Assembly: GCA_049604415.1 (NCBI GenBank)
Contig: JBMYTN010000005.1
Span: 1 to 64,000, forward strand
Source of the DNA: JBMYTN01 sp049604415
GTDB lineage: Bacteria > Pseudomonadota > Alphaproteobacteria > Rhodospirillales > Rhodospirillaceae
Direction: 5' to 3'
Length of the DNA stretch: 64,000 nucleotides
A model generated the notes under the pieces. The model ran no database searches, was not told where the DNA came from, and saw nothing but the letters and a program-made list of their open reading frames with translations. Both the position numbers and the translations under genes were made by a program. Position 1 is the stretch's first letter; each line of letters starts with the position of its first letter. Positions 27,145 through 35,504 of the stretch are shown piece by piece.

Positions 27145-28137
27145 TCATTCCGGTTGGAACAAGCTTCCTTTGATCAGGGCCTGGACCGTGCGCAGGGCCA
27201 CCAAGCTGACAACCAAGGTCGCGACGCCGAGCAAAACCCCACCCAACAGCAACAGACCGGACGATCCGGTCAGGTGACCCAAGGTCATCACGGCCAAGGC
27301 CAAGGCATCCAGCGGAAAGGTATAGGCCCACCAAGAGACAAAGAAGGGCAGGGCCAAGAACCGCCTCAGATTGGCCAGATTGATCAGGCCGAGGAACAGG
27401 GCTCCATGGACCAGAATATGCAGGATGCTATCAGGGTCCGCGCCAATCAGCTTGCTATAGGCCACAGCGCCAATGGCTGGTGGGGCAACCAGGATCAGCA
27501 TGGTCGGCAACAGCCGCTCTGGCAGGGGATTGTGGAACAGGATCCGGTGCAAGACGACGGCGAACAGCACCACCCAAAATAGGATCCCGGCGGAGAAGGA
27601 GAACCAGGACAGTTCGACCATGCCCAGCGGCACCCCGGTGACCGGCACGATCACATTCCCCACTGCCGGTATGAACCAGGCCGGCGAGAGCATGGTGAAG
27701 TTTTGTTCGGTGTTGATCCAGCGATTGGCCAGGACCACGGTTAAGGCCATATGGCCGACGGCGCCGAGCACCCACAGAGGCAAGGCAAGCGTCGTTGAAT
27801 AGGGCATCGCCAATCCGGCCAGGATCATCAGGCTGACGGTGATGGCACCAAAAAAGCTGGAGCGCACCGGGTGGAGGAATTCCTGTTTGACGTCTTGGAA
27901 GCGGGTGATTGTTTTCCGAGCATAGAGCCCTGCGATCGCGAGGAAGGCCAAGGTCGCGACGACTGCGAAGGTTTCGCCAATCCAACCAGGCAGGCCGAGA
28001 ACCTCGCCCGCCAGCCGCCAAGCGGCAGCCAGCCCGCCAACACCCATGACTACGGCGAACAGACCAACGGGCACATGGGCCAGCCAGGGGGTGGCATCCG
28101 TTTCCGCCGAAGCCGCAGAGTTTGGAGAACTGCTCAT
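27145..28137 (-). CDS. SLAC1/TehA-family anion channel-like membrane protein
   Basis: 330 residues with about ten membrane helices, of the tellurite-resistance/dicarboxylate transporter (SLAC1) family. Characteristic segments are HVPVGLFAVVMGVGGLAAAW, LSPAWFIPAVGNVIVPVTG and SWWAYTFPLDALALA. Members are gated anion or dicarboxylate permeases, and the ligand here is unknown. The start is ATG 28137 with AGGATC upstream; a longer frame begins at 28173. The upstream region contains a 9-bp inverted repeat (28189-28237) that may be regulatory. Confidence 0.9.
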   Translation of the reverse strand: MSSSPNSAASAETDATPWLAHVPVGLFAVVMGVGGLAAAWRLAGEVLGLPGWIGETFAVVATLAFLAIAGLYARKTITRFQDVKQEFLHPVRSSFFGAITVSLMILAGLAMPYSTTLALPLWVLGAVGHMALTVVLANRWINTEQNFTMLSPAWFIPAVGNVIVPVTGVPLGMVELSWFSFSAGILFWVVLFAVVLHRILFHNPLPERLLPTMLILVAPPAIGAVAYSKLIGADPDSILHILVHGALFLGLINLANLRRFLALPFFVSWWAYTFPLDALALAVMTLGHLTGSSGLLLLGGVLLGVATLVVSLVALRTVQALIKGSLFQPE

Positions 28138-28188
28138 GGTTTGATCCTGTGCGGCTGTGGAAGGTCCGTCCAATCACGACGGGGTGAG

Positions 28189-28237
28189 CTTGTTATATTG
28201 AAGGCAATCGAATTGGAAGAAACGGGTCTATAACAAG
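28189..28237. promoter_or_regulatory. 9-bp inverted repeat upstream of the SLAC1-like gene
   Basis: CTTGTTATA (28189-28197) is repeated inverted as TATAACAAG (28229-28237), 50-100 bases before the start of the minus-strand channel gene. The 31-base gap is too long for a simple dimer site but fits two sites or a looped control element. Confidence 0.35.
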
Positions 28238-28260
28238 ATGTCTAAAGCCAATATAGACGA

Positions 28261-28296
28261 AAAACCGGGGTCTTTCTGGTGAAAGACCCCGGTTTT
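28261..28296 (-). terminator. Strong intrinsic terminator of the tRNA-Cys/tRNA-Asn unit
   Basis: A 15-bp perfect stem (28261-28275 with 28282-28296) closes a 6-base loop. On the minus strand the stem ends in a T-run, immediately after tRNA-Asn. Confidence 0.85.
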
Positions 28297-28302
28297 CTCA
28301 TC

Positions 28303-28377
28303 TGGCTCCGGAGGAGGGATTCGAACCCCCGACCAATCGATTAACAGTCGACCGCTCTACCACTGAGCTACTCCGGA
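28303..28377 (-). tRNA. tRNA-Asn (GTT)
   Basis: A 75-nt cloverleaf on the minus strand: acceptor TCCGGAG pairs with CTCCGGA, the anticodon arm reads GACTGTTAATC (anticodon GTT), the TTCGAATC loop is intact, and CCA is encoded. It follows tRNA-Cys and precedes a strong terminator. Confidence 0.95.
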
Positions 28378-28455
28378 TCATGTCTTCCACTCCAAGCGCC
28401 CATAATTGTGGTAAAGGCGCTTCGGGAATTGTTTCGTCGTCGGGCTGTCGGTCGG

Positions 28456-28529
28456 TGGAGGCCGGAGCCGGAATCGAACCGACGTTGCGGGATTTGCAGT
28501 CCCGTGCATCACCACTCTGCCATCCGGCC
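28456..28529 (-). tRNA. tRNA-Cys (GCA)
   Basis: A 74-nt cloverleaf on the minus strand: acceptor GGCCGGA pairs with TCCGGCC, anticodon GCA sits in GGACTGCAAATCCC, the discriminator base is T as expected for Cys, and CCA is encoded. It probably forms one transcript with tRNA-Asn 78 bases downstream. Confidence 0.95.
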
Positions 28530-28868
28530 GTCCGGTCATGACAGGCTTGAAAGCCCGCCCCGTGCGACGAGGGCAGCGTTGTACACGAGGGTCCGAGGGT
28601 GGTCAAGCGCATCAAGCCCCCGTTCAGCACTTTCTCAAATCTGGTTTTCTGGCGGTGTCGGGCCGAGCGTCTCGCCACCCAGAGCGGTCCAGCTTGACCT
28701 GCTTCTTGTCCAAATAGTCAAAAATGTTAAAAGTTGTATTTTGATCTTGATATAAACGCATAGAGAACTCCAGAACAATACTATGGCTTTTTCTTTTTCA
28801 GAGTTTCAAAGTGCTATATCATAAAAACTTTCAACGCCTTGCGCAGCGCTTTGGGTGTGGGTCTGTTG
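28530..28868. other. Promoter region of the tRNA pair and the PAS-GGDEF-EAL gene
   Basis: 339 bases. From 28720 to 28840 the sequence is AT-rich with runs such as TTGATCTTGATATAAA and CTATATCATAAAAAC, as expected for a divergent promoter region. No coding frame with a ribosome site is visible. Confidence 0.4.
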
Positions 28869-31349
28869 ATGCGGTTTCGTTTGCTATTCATTGGCGTGTG
28901 GCTCTTGGTGGGCGTCGGCCTGCTCTTTGGTCTGTCGATCCTGACCCCAGGTGAGACGGCGGAGGCCATGGGTCTGTCCGGATCCTGGCTGTTCTGGTTG
29001 ATCCTATTGGTTCTGGTCATGGTGCCGGGCTATGGCACCACTTATCTAATGCGGCGCAATTGGCGCGTCTTGCTGCGTGAGAGGGTGCTGCTGGCCACGG
29101 TGACCGGCAATATGGCCGAGGGCCTGTATGTGGAAGACAGTTCGGGGGCTATTCTATTTGCCAATCGGGCTGCGGAAAAAATGCTGGGCGCAGAGCCGGG
29201 AGGGTTGACCGGCCGATCCGGCTGCATTCGCTCCGCAGAGGCGCTCGACAGCAATAGTGTTGCTGCTGTGCCCCAAGATGCAGAACGGGGCCATGTCCTG
29301 ATGCGTCGCCTTGATGGGTCAGCCTTTCCGGTGGCCTATGCCCGTCGAGATATCAAACCGGCGTCAGAAGATCCACGCATTTTGCGCAGCACTGGCGGGG
29401 TGTTTGGTCCGGCCTTGGAACAACTGACCACTTGGTTCGCCCAGTTTGATGATTGGATGGAGGGGAACGCAGCCGGGGCGGAGATTGTCGGCCGCGTCGT
29501 GGTGACTTTCACGGATATCACCGCACAGCAAGAGCAAGAACAAACCCTGCGCAAGCTTTCCATGGCCGTCGAACAAAGCTCCGCATCGGTGGTGATCACC
29601 GACATCAATGGCATCATTGAATATGTCAACCAAACCTTCGAGCGCATCAGCGGTTATTCGGCTGAGGAGGCGGTTGGCAAAACGCCGCGGATCCTGCGGT
29701 CCGGCAAAGTCCCCCCTGCGACCTATAAAGAACTTTGGACCACCATAACTGCTGGCCAGGAATGGCGCGGTGAAATGGAAAACCGTCGCAAGGACGGCAC
29801 CTATTATTGGGAAAGCACCGTGGTGTCGCCCATTCGGGACGACCAAGGCCAAATTACCCATTTTGTCGCCGTCAAAGACGACATCACCGACCGCAAGGTG
29901 ATGCAAGACGAGTTGTTCCGCCAAGCCAATTATGACTCGCTGACCGGTTTGCCCAATCGGCAATTGGCCTTGGATCGTCTCCGCCAGGCGCTGGCCCCCC
30001 TCACTCGGGGAGAAAAAAGCCAGATCGGCATCCTATTCATGGATCTGGACCATTTTAAGAAGGTCAACGACACCCAAGGCCATGACGCCGGGGATGCGCT
30101 GCTTCAAGAAGCTTCGATGCGGTTTCGCACCGTGCTGCGCCCGCAAGACACCTTGGCACGCCTGGGCGGCGATGAGTTCTTAATCATCTTGCCGGAACTG
30201 CCCGGAGCCAGCATGGCTGCGGCCATTGCCAGCCGCCTGATCAACTGCGCCCAAGCCCCATTTTTCATCAATGGCCATGAGCATCATCTGTCTTCTAGCG
30301 TGGGTGTTGCCATGGCCCCTGCCGATGGCACCGAACCGGAAAGCCTGCTGAAAAATGCCGATGCCGCGATGTATCGGGCCAAGGACCAAGGCCGGGGGGT
30401 CAGCTATTTCTTCACCTCCGATGTGGCTGAGAGCATCAGCCGTCGCTTGGTCCTAGAACGACGTTTACGGGAGACCTTGCGCGAAACGGCCAAAGACGGG
30501 GAGGGGCATGGGCTCAAGCTCAACCTTCAGCCCCTGATGAATATTCAACGGGGCGATATTGAAGGCTGTGAAGTGCTTTGCCGCTGGGTCGACCAGGAAT
30601 TGGGGCCGGTGTCCCCCGGGGAGTTTATCCCGGTCGCTGAAGAATGCGGCTTGGTCGAGGATCTCGGCCAGTGGATCCTCAATGAAGCTTGTCATCAAGC
30701 GGCGATGATCCAGCCTTGGGTCGATCCAGGATTTCGGGTTTGTATCAACGCCTCGCCGATCCAATTCAGCCGGGATAGTTATCCTGGCCAAGTCCGATCC
30801 GCCCTGGAACGCTCCGGCGTCGAACCCGGCTTGCTGGAAATCGAGATCACGGAACGGCTGATCCTGGATCGCAGTGGCTCCGTCTTTGGTCAGCTGAAGG
30901 CCTTGCGGGACATGGGTGTTGGGCTGGCGGTGGATGATTTCGGCACCGGCTATTCGGCCTTAAGCTATTTGCATGCCTTTGATTTCGACACTTTGAAAAT
31001 TGATCGCAGCTTTGTCCTGGCGATGATGGAGGATGATCGGGCCAAGATCCTGACCAGAGCCATCATTGATATGGCCAATGGGCTTGGGGTCCGGGTGGTT
31101 GGCGAAGGTGTCGAGACCGAACATCAAATCGATGAATTGGGTCAACTGGGCTGCATTGTGTTTCAAGGTTATGCCTTTGCCAAACCGATGGCTCCGGAAG
31201 ATCTGATCGCCATTTTGAAGGGCGAGGTTCCGGCCCCTTGGGCGACCTTGACGCAAAAATTCAAAGCCGCAGAGTGGGAGGCCGAGCAGGCCTTTGCCCA
31301 AGGCTCCCAAGGGGAGGTCACCCGGCTGCACTCGGTGCGCACGGGCTGA
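28869..31349 (+). CDS. Membrane-anchored PAS-GGDEF-EAL c-di-GMP enzyme
   Basis: About 826 residues. Two N-terminal membrane helices (about 1-60) are followed by a PAS domain (about 75-220) and a second PAS (about 230-355, VEQSSASVVITDINGIIEYVNQTFERISGYS). Then come a GGDEF domain (about 360-520; intact GGDEF, inhibitory RPQD at the right distance) and an EAL domain (about 545-800). The EAL motif reads EVL, keeping the metal-binding Glu. INASPIQF, LEIEITE, DDFGTGYSALSYL, LKIDRSF and VVGEGVET, which hold the other phosphodiesterase residues, are present. Both activities are therefore possible. ATG 28869 is used; TTG 28839 is an alternative. Confidence 0.92.
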   Translation: MRFRLLFIGVWLLVGVGLLFGLSILTPGETAEAMGLSGSWLFWLILLVLVMVPGYGTTYLMRRNWRVLLRERVLLATVTGNMAEGLYVEDSSGAILFANRAAEKMLGAEPGGLTGRSGCIRSAEALDSNSVAAVPQDAERGHVLMRRLDGSAFPVAYARRDIKPASEDPRILRSTGGVFGPALEQLTTWFAQFDDWMEGNAAGAEIVGRVVVTFTDITAQQEQEQTLRKLSMAVEQSSASVVITDINGIIEYVNQTFERISGYSAEEAVGKTPRILRSGKVPPATYKELWTTITAGQEWRGEMENRRKDGTYYWESTVVSPIRDDQGQITHFVAVKDDITDRKVMQDELFRQANYDSLTGLPNRQLALDRLRQALAPLTRGEKSQIGILFMDLDHFKKVNDTQGHDAGDALLQEASMRFRTVLRPQDTLARLGGDEFLIILPELPGASMAAAIASRLINCAQAPFFINGHEHHLSSSVGVAMAPADGTEPESLLKNADAAMYRAKDQGRGVSYFFTSDVAESISRRLVLERRLRETLRETAKDGEGHGLKLNLQPLMNIQRGDIEGCEVLCRWVDQELGPVSPGEFIPVAEECGLVEDLGQWILNEACHQAAMIQPWVDPGFRVCINASPIQFSRDSYPGQVRSALERSGVEPGLLEIEITERLILDRSGSVFGQLKALRDMGVGLAVDDFGTGYSALSYLHAFDFDTLKIDRSFVLAMMEDDRAKILTRAIIDMANGLGVRVVGEGVETEHQIDELGQLGCIVFQGYAFAKPMAPEDLIAILKGEVPAPWATLTQKFKAAEWEAEQAFAQGSQGEVTRLHSVRTG

Positions 31350-31363
31350 AGGTAATCACGCTC

Positions 31364-31408
31364 ACAAAAAACGCGGCCCTCTTGAACAAGAGGGCCGCGT
31401 TGCCTTTC
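31364..31408. terminator. Bidirectional intrinsic terminator between two c-di-GMP genes
   Basis: A 14-bp perfect stem (31370-31383 with 31388-31401) with a GAAC loop. A-run before and TTTC after make it work for the PAS-GGDEF-EAL gene and for the convergent degenerate GGDEF gene. Confidence 0.85.
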
Positions 31409-31428
31409 TGATAAATCTGCGCGCTGGG

Positions 31429-32055
31429 TCAGTCTTCGTCGAAAGCTGGCTTGTAGATCATACGATTGCCGCCAGCATCATGGGCTTCTTCCATGGCTTG
31501 GTCGGCCCGCTGGATCGTGGTGTCGAAAATGACATCCTCGCGGACAAAATGGGTCGCGCCAACGCTCATGGTGGGGATTGGTTCCCCGGTCAAGGTTGCG
31601 GCTGCGGATTCAGAAAGGTCATCGCACAAGCGTTGAGCCAGGATCTCGGTGCCATCTTGCTCGGTTTCCGGCAGCAGCACGGTCAGTTCCGTGCCAGCCG
31701 TGCGACCAATCACATCAATGGTGCGCAGGGTTTTCCGGGCTGCGTCGCCCATGGCCGCCAAAACCCGGTCACCAGCTTCCGAGCCATGGATTTCATTGAC
31801 GGCCTTAAAATTATCCACGGCAATGGAGATCACGGCCAGCGGTCGGCGATAGCGCCGCGCTCGAGAGATTTCCTGATCCGCCAGATCCATAAAGTGACGA
31901 CGGTTAGAGACCCCGGTGAGGGGGTCAATGGTAGACAGGCGGAGCACTTCATCCTGACTGGCCTTCAGGCTGTCATCACTGATCCGCAGCAACTCCTTCA
32001 AGCGGCTGACCTCCGCCTTCAGGTTTTCAATGGTCTTGGCGTCAGTCTGCGCCAT
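31429..32055 (-). CDS. GGDEF-domain protein with degenerate active site
   Basis: 208 residues: a coiled coil (about 5-40) and a GGDEF domain (about 42-200) opening with LSTIDPLTGVSNRRHF. The active-site loop reads AGTEL at 120-124 instead of GGDEF, so cyclase activity is very unlikely. The inhibitory-site motif RTID (111-114) is intact and correctly placed five residues before the loop. That combination is known from c-di-GMP receptor proteins, so a sensor or adaptor role is probable (inference). It has no membrane segment or input domain other than the coiled coil. It converges with the active PAS-GGDEF-EAL gene. Confidence 0.88.
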   Translation of the reverse strand: MAQTDAKTIENLKAEVSRLKELLRISDDSLKASQDEVLRLSTIDPLTGVSNRRHFMDLADQEISRARRYRRPLAVISIAVDNFKAVNEIHGSEAGDRVLAAMGDAARKTLRTIDVIGRTAGTELTVLLPETEQDGTEILAQRLCDDLSESAAATLTGEPIPTMSVGATHFVREDVIFDTTIQRADQAMEEAHDAGGNRMIYKPAFDED

Positions 32056-32236
32056 GGATGAATACGTCCTTTATAGGTGAAAAAGGTGGTGCAGTGTATC
32101 GCTCCGATTCCGACTGGTCTAGGGGCTAGCGCTGAGGAAAGGATCAAATTGATTAAAAAACCCAATATCTTGCCTGTGCCCTGACATGGAGTACACTTTT
32201 CAGGGGCCCAACAGATGATGGGATAGGAGATCAGGC

Positions 32237-33838
32237 ATGCCGCAACCATGGTCTGCGCGCAACACGCAAGGCGGGCCGGAAATCCTGACCACGGCGCAAA
32301 TGTATGCGGCGGACAAGGCGGCCATGACGGCGGGAGTGTCCGGACCAACCCTGATGGATCATGCCGGTTGGGCGGTGACCCGACATGCCGTGGACATGCT
32401 ACGCCGGATCCGCGCAGAAGATGCTCGACGCCGCCTTACCGGCCCCGTCGTTATTCTCTGTGGACCGGGGAACAATGGCGGGGATGGGTTTGTGGTTGCC
32501 CGCCTGTTGGCCCGGCGCGGCATCGCCGTGCGGGTGTATCTGCTTGGCGCATCAGAGGCCCTAACGGGCGATGCAGCCGTGATGGCGCAACGCTGGTCCG
32601 GTCCAGTCCATAAAATCTCAGCGTTGGCAGAAGGTGATGCGGCGCGCCTGTTGCGTCATGTGCCCTTGGTGGTCGACGCCCTGTTTGGTGCCGGTCTGTC
32701 CCGGGCATTGGACCCTGGCGTCCTTAGCCTGTTTGCCCAAATCAGCCAGGCGCTCTGCCCGGTCCTTGCCATCGATATGCCGTCCGGTGTGCAGGGCAAC
32801 ACGGGAGATGTTCTGGGGGGCGCTCTCCAGGCCCAGAAGACCGTAACTTTTTTCCGCCTGAAACCGGGGCATCTGATTGAACCCGGTGCCGCGCTTTGCG
32901 GACAGGTGCATGTGGAGCAGATTGGCATCCCAGACCGGGTCCTTGGCCCCATCGCGCCAACCCGATTTTTGCCGGATCCCCAGCGCTACCCAATCCCAAA
33001 ATGGGACGCACAAAGCCATAAATATAAACGCGGCCATGGGGTGGTGCTGGCTGGCCCGCGCATGATTGGCGCGGCCTGTCTAGCAGGGCAAGCTGCACGA
33101 CGGGTTGGTGCGGGCCTCTTGAGTATCGCCGGTTCAGCGTTAAGCCTTGGTCCCGCATTGGCATCTGCTCCTGGATTGATGCTATGGGACCGGCAGCGGG
33201 ACGGGGACCTGCCCGTTCTTTTAGCCGATCCTCGCCGCAATGCGGTGCTGGTGGGGCCGGGACGCGGGCGCGGGGAGGCCGCAGAAGGGGATGTGTGCCA
33301 GGAGGTCCGATTAGCCACAGAAGCCTCAGCCGCCCTTGTGTTGGATGCGGATGCGTTGATGGCTTTTGCCGATGACCCAGACGCCTTGTTTGCCCTGCTT
33401 CGCGCCCGGGGTGGTCGCTTGGGTCCATCGGGGTTGGCGGTTCTAACCCCCCATGATGGAGAATTTGTCGCTTTGTTTGGCCCGGATGGTGAGCATGACC
33501 GGCTTGAGGCCACACGTGCTGCCGCCAAGCAGGCCCAAGCCGTTGTTCTGCGCAAAGGACCGGTGAGCATCATTGCGGAGCCGACCCATGGCCATGCGGT
33601 CATCAACCGGGAAGACAATCCGGATCTGGCGACGGCGGGCAGTGGGGATGTCTTGGCCGGTGCGGTTTTGGGTCTGTTGACCCAAGGCGCGGATCCTATG
33701 ACGGCTGCAGTGGCAGCCAATAGGATCCATCGACACGCCGCTCGTCTGGCCGGTCCCCTTGCAGGCGGTGGGATGATCGCCGAAGATCTGCTGGAGCGGC
33801 TGGGACAGGCCAGCGCTGCGGAGCGGTCCCATCTTTAG
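32237..33838 (+). CDS. nnrD/nnrE: Bifunctional NAD(P)H-hydrate repair enzyme (epimerase + ADP-dependent dehydratase)
   Basis: 533 residues that repair hydrated NAD(P)H. The N-terminal YjeF_N domain (about 15-225) has GPGNNGGDGFVVARLL and the DALFGAGLSR motif and should epimerise R- and S-NAD(P)HX. The C-terminal kinase-like domain (about 245-525) has DADAL and TAGSGDVLAG at the phosphate site and should dehydrate S-NAD(P)HX using ADP. The domain order is the common bacterial fusion. The start is ATG 32237 with AGGAG upstream. The malonyl-CoA decarboxylase gene begins 11 bases later, so the two probably share a transcript. Confidence 0.93.
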   Translation: MPQPWSARNTQGGPEILTTAQMYAADKAAMTAGVSGPTLMDHAGWAVTRHAVDMLRRIRAEDARRRLTGPVVILCGPGNNGGDGFVVARLLARRGIAVRVYLLGASEALTGDAAVMAQRWSGPVHKISALAEGDAARLLRHVPLVVDALFGAGLSRALDPGVLSLFAQISQALCPVLAIDMPSGVQGNTGDVLGGALQAQKTVTFFRLKPGHLIEPGAALCGQVHVEQIGIPDRVLGPIAPTRFLPDPQRYPIPKWDAQSHKYKRGHGVVLAGPRMIGAACLAGQAARRVGAGLLSIAGSALSLGPALASAPGLMLWDRQRDGDLPVLLADPRRNAVLVGPGRGRGEAAEGDVCQEVRLATEASAALVLDADALMAFADDPDALFALLRARGGRLGPSGLAVLTPHDGEFVALFGPDGEHDRLEATRAAAKQAQAVVLRKGPVSIIAEPTHGHAVINREDNPDLATAGSGDVLAGAVLGLLTQGADPMTAAVAANRIHRHAARLAGPLAGGGMIAEDLLERLGQASAAERSHL

Positions 33839-33849
33839 GGAGGAGGGGC

Positions 33850-35412
33850 ATGGACAAAACTGAGGCGACCGGCGATCAGCTGGGGCAAAAAGCTGGTGCA
33901 GCGGCGGTTGCGGCCGTGCAACAGGACGCCCAAACCACCCCAGCCACTGGTCCCAAACCCCCGGCACCATCGGACCGTGCTGGAATGTTGGGTCGGGTGA
34001 CGTCCCTATGGCGCGATTTGGTTGGGCGCTGGACCGAGCCCGGTTTGGATCGCATTGCCCCCCATTTGCCCGATCCAGACCGGGATTTGATCCGTCAGTT
34101 GATGGTGGACTGTCTGGAAGGCAAGGGGGGAGATGTTTCTGCCCGCGCCCGCGCCGTGGCCTTGGGACAAGCCTATGTGACCCTGGATGCGACGGGGCGG
34201 CATCGGTTTTTGGGCCTGCTGGCAGAAGATTTTGCCGCCAATCACAAGGCGGTGGCCCAGGCCGCCGCAGAGATGGTTGCGGCCCATGAGGCTGGGGATA
34301 GCGGTCAAGTGGCGCTGGCCGAAGCGGCCTTAAGACGAAGCTTGAAAGCGCCCCGCCAGCATCTCTTGCGTCAATTCAATGCCTTACCGGATGGTGTAAA
34401 GTTTTTGGTCGAAATGCGGTCCGAGGTCATGGACGGCCTACGCCAAGACCGCAGCCTTGCCGGGGTCGACCGGGATCTCAAGAACTTGCTCAAAGACTGG
34501 TTTGATGTCGGTTTTTTGGAACTGAAGCGGATCACCTGGGCGTCTCCGGCGGCGTTCCTGGAGAAGGTCATCTCCTATGAGGCGGTCCATGCCATCCAGA
34601 GCTGGACGGATCTGAAAAACCGTCTGGACCGGGATCGACGCCTCTACGCCTTCGTCCACCCCCGGATGCCTGATGAGCCCCTGATCTTTGTTGAGGTTGC
34701 GTTGGTCTCCGGCATGGCAGACAGCGTCTCGGTTTTGCTTGATCAGACCGCGCCGGTGATCGACCCACAAACCGCAGATACGGCGGTCTTTTACTCGATT
34801 TCGAACTGCCAAGAGGGTTTGCGCGGCATCACCTTGGGCAATTTTCTCATCAAGACCGTGGTTGAGCAGCTGCGCAGTGTGTTTCCCGGACTGAAAACCT
34901 ATTGCACCCTCTCGCCAGTGCCCGGCTTTCGTTCCTGGCTCAGCCAAAGGCTGGCGGAGGGCGACCGGGATTTGCTGTTGCCCGGGGAGCGTAAGGCTCT
35001 CAAAGCCTTGGGGGATGGGGGACCGAAAGGGGTTTTGCGGCAGTATGCTGAGGATCCAGCCAGTGTGTTTGTCGACCCGACGCACGAAGCCGCGCTCAAG
35101 CAACCCCTGATGCGACTCTGTGCGCGTTATTTGGCGGTGGAGAAGCGCCCACCCCGGGGCGACGTGGCGACCCAAGGCATGGGATCCCAGCCCTTGGATG
35201 CTGTGGCCAGGTTTCATCTGGCCAATGGCGCGCGCATGGAGCGGCTCAATTGGGCAGCGGACCGCTCAGAGAAGGGCCTCGATCAATCATTCGGACTGAT
35301 GATCAACTATGTCTATGCGCTCGATGAAATTGAGAAAAACCACGAAGCCTTCCAGGAAGAGGGCAAGGTTGTCTGTGGCAATGCCTTCCAAAAGCTGGTG
35401 AAGGGAGGGTAA
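33850..35412 (+). CDS. Malonyl-CoA decarboxylase
   Basis: 520 residues of the malonyl-CoA decarboxylase family, converting malonyl-CoA to acetyl-CoA and CO2. Visible family features are the helical N-terminal domain (about 60-220) and the catalytic domain with VHPRMPDEPLIFVEVAL and FYSISNCQEGLRGITLGNFLIK. The segment with the expected catalytic His is DAVARFHLANGARMERLNWAAD, and the tail is GLMINYVY. The length is a little above that of rhizobial MatA, owing to a Pro/Ala-rich N-terminus. GGAGGAGGGG before ATG 33850 supports the start. No malonate uptake or malonyl-CoA synthetase genes are adjacent. Confidence 0.92.
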   Translation: MDKTEATGDQLGQKAGAAAVAAVQQDAQTTPATGPKPPAPSDRAGMLGRVTSLWRDLVGRWTEPGLDRIAPHLPDPDRDLIRQLMVDCLEGKGGDVSARARAVALGQAYVTLDATGRHRFLGLLAEDFAANHKAVAQAAAEMVAAHEAGDSGQVALAEAALRRSLKAPRQHLLRQFNALPDGVKFLVEMRSEVMDGLRQDRSLAGVDRDLKNLLKDWFDVGFLELKRITWASPAAFLEKVISYEAVHAIQSWTDLKNRLDRDRRLYAFVHPRMPDEPLIFVEVALVSGMADSVSVLLDQTAPVIDPQTADTAVFYSISNCQEGLRGITLGNFLIKTVVEQLRSVFPGLKTYCTLSPVPGFRSWLSQRLAEGDRDLLLPGERKALKALGDGGPKGVLRQYAEDPASVFVDPTHEAALKQPLMRLCARYLAVEKRPPRGDVATQGMGSQPLDAVARFHLANGARMERLNWAADRSEKGLDQSFGLMINYVYALDEIEKNHEAFQEEGKVVCGNAFQKLVKGG

Positions 35413-35440
35413 GGCGGGCCCTTCTGTAGGTTGAGCCCAC

Positions 35441-35470
35441 AAAAAGGGCCCGGAGCGCGGGTCTCCGGAC
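35441..35470 (-). terminator. Intrinsic terminator of the chemoreceptor gene
   Basis: CCGGAG (35450-35455) pairs with CTCCGG (35463-35468). On the minus strand the stem is followed by GGCCCTTTTT, giving the T-run of an intrinsic terminator just past the stop. Confidence 0.6.
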
Positions 35471-35504
35471 CAATTCTTGTTCTGGGATGATGTCAGGTCA
35501 GCTT

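Noticed and set aside
28739..28755. TTGATCTTGATATAAA resembles the flank of the methionine-operon palindrome
   Set aside because: It shares 12 bases with the left side but lacks the palindromic partner, so I treat it as coincidence.
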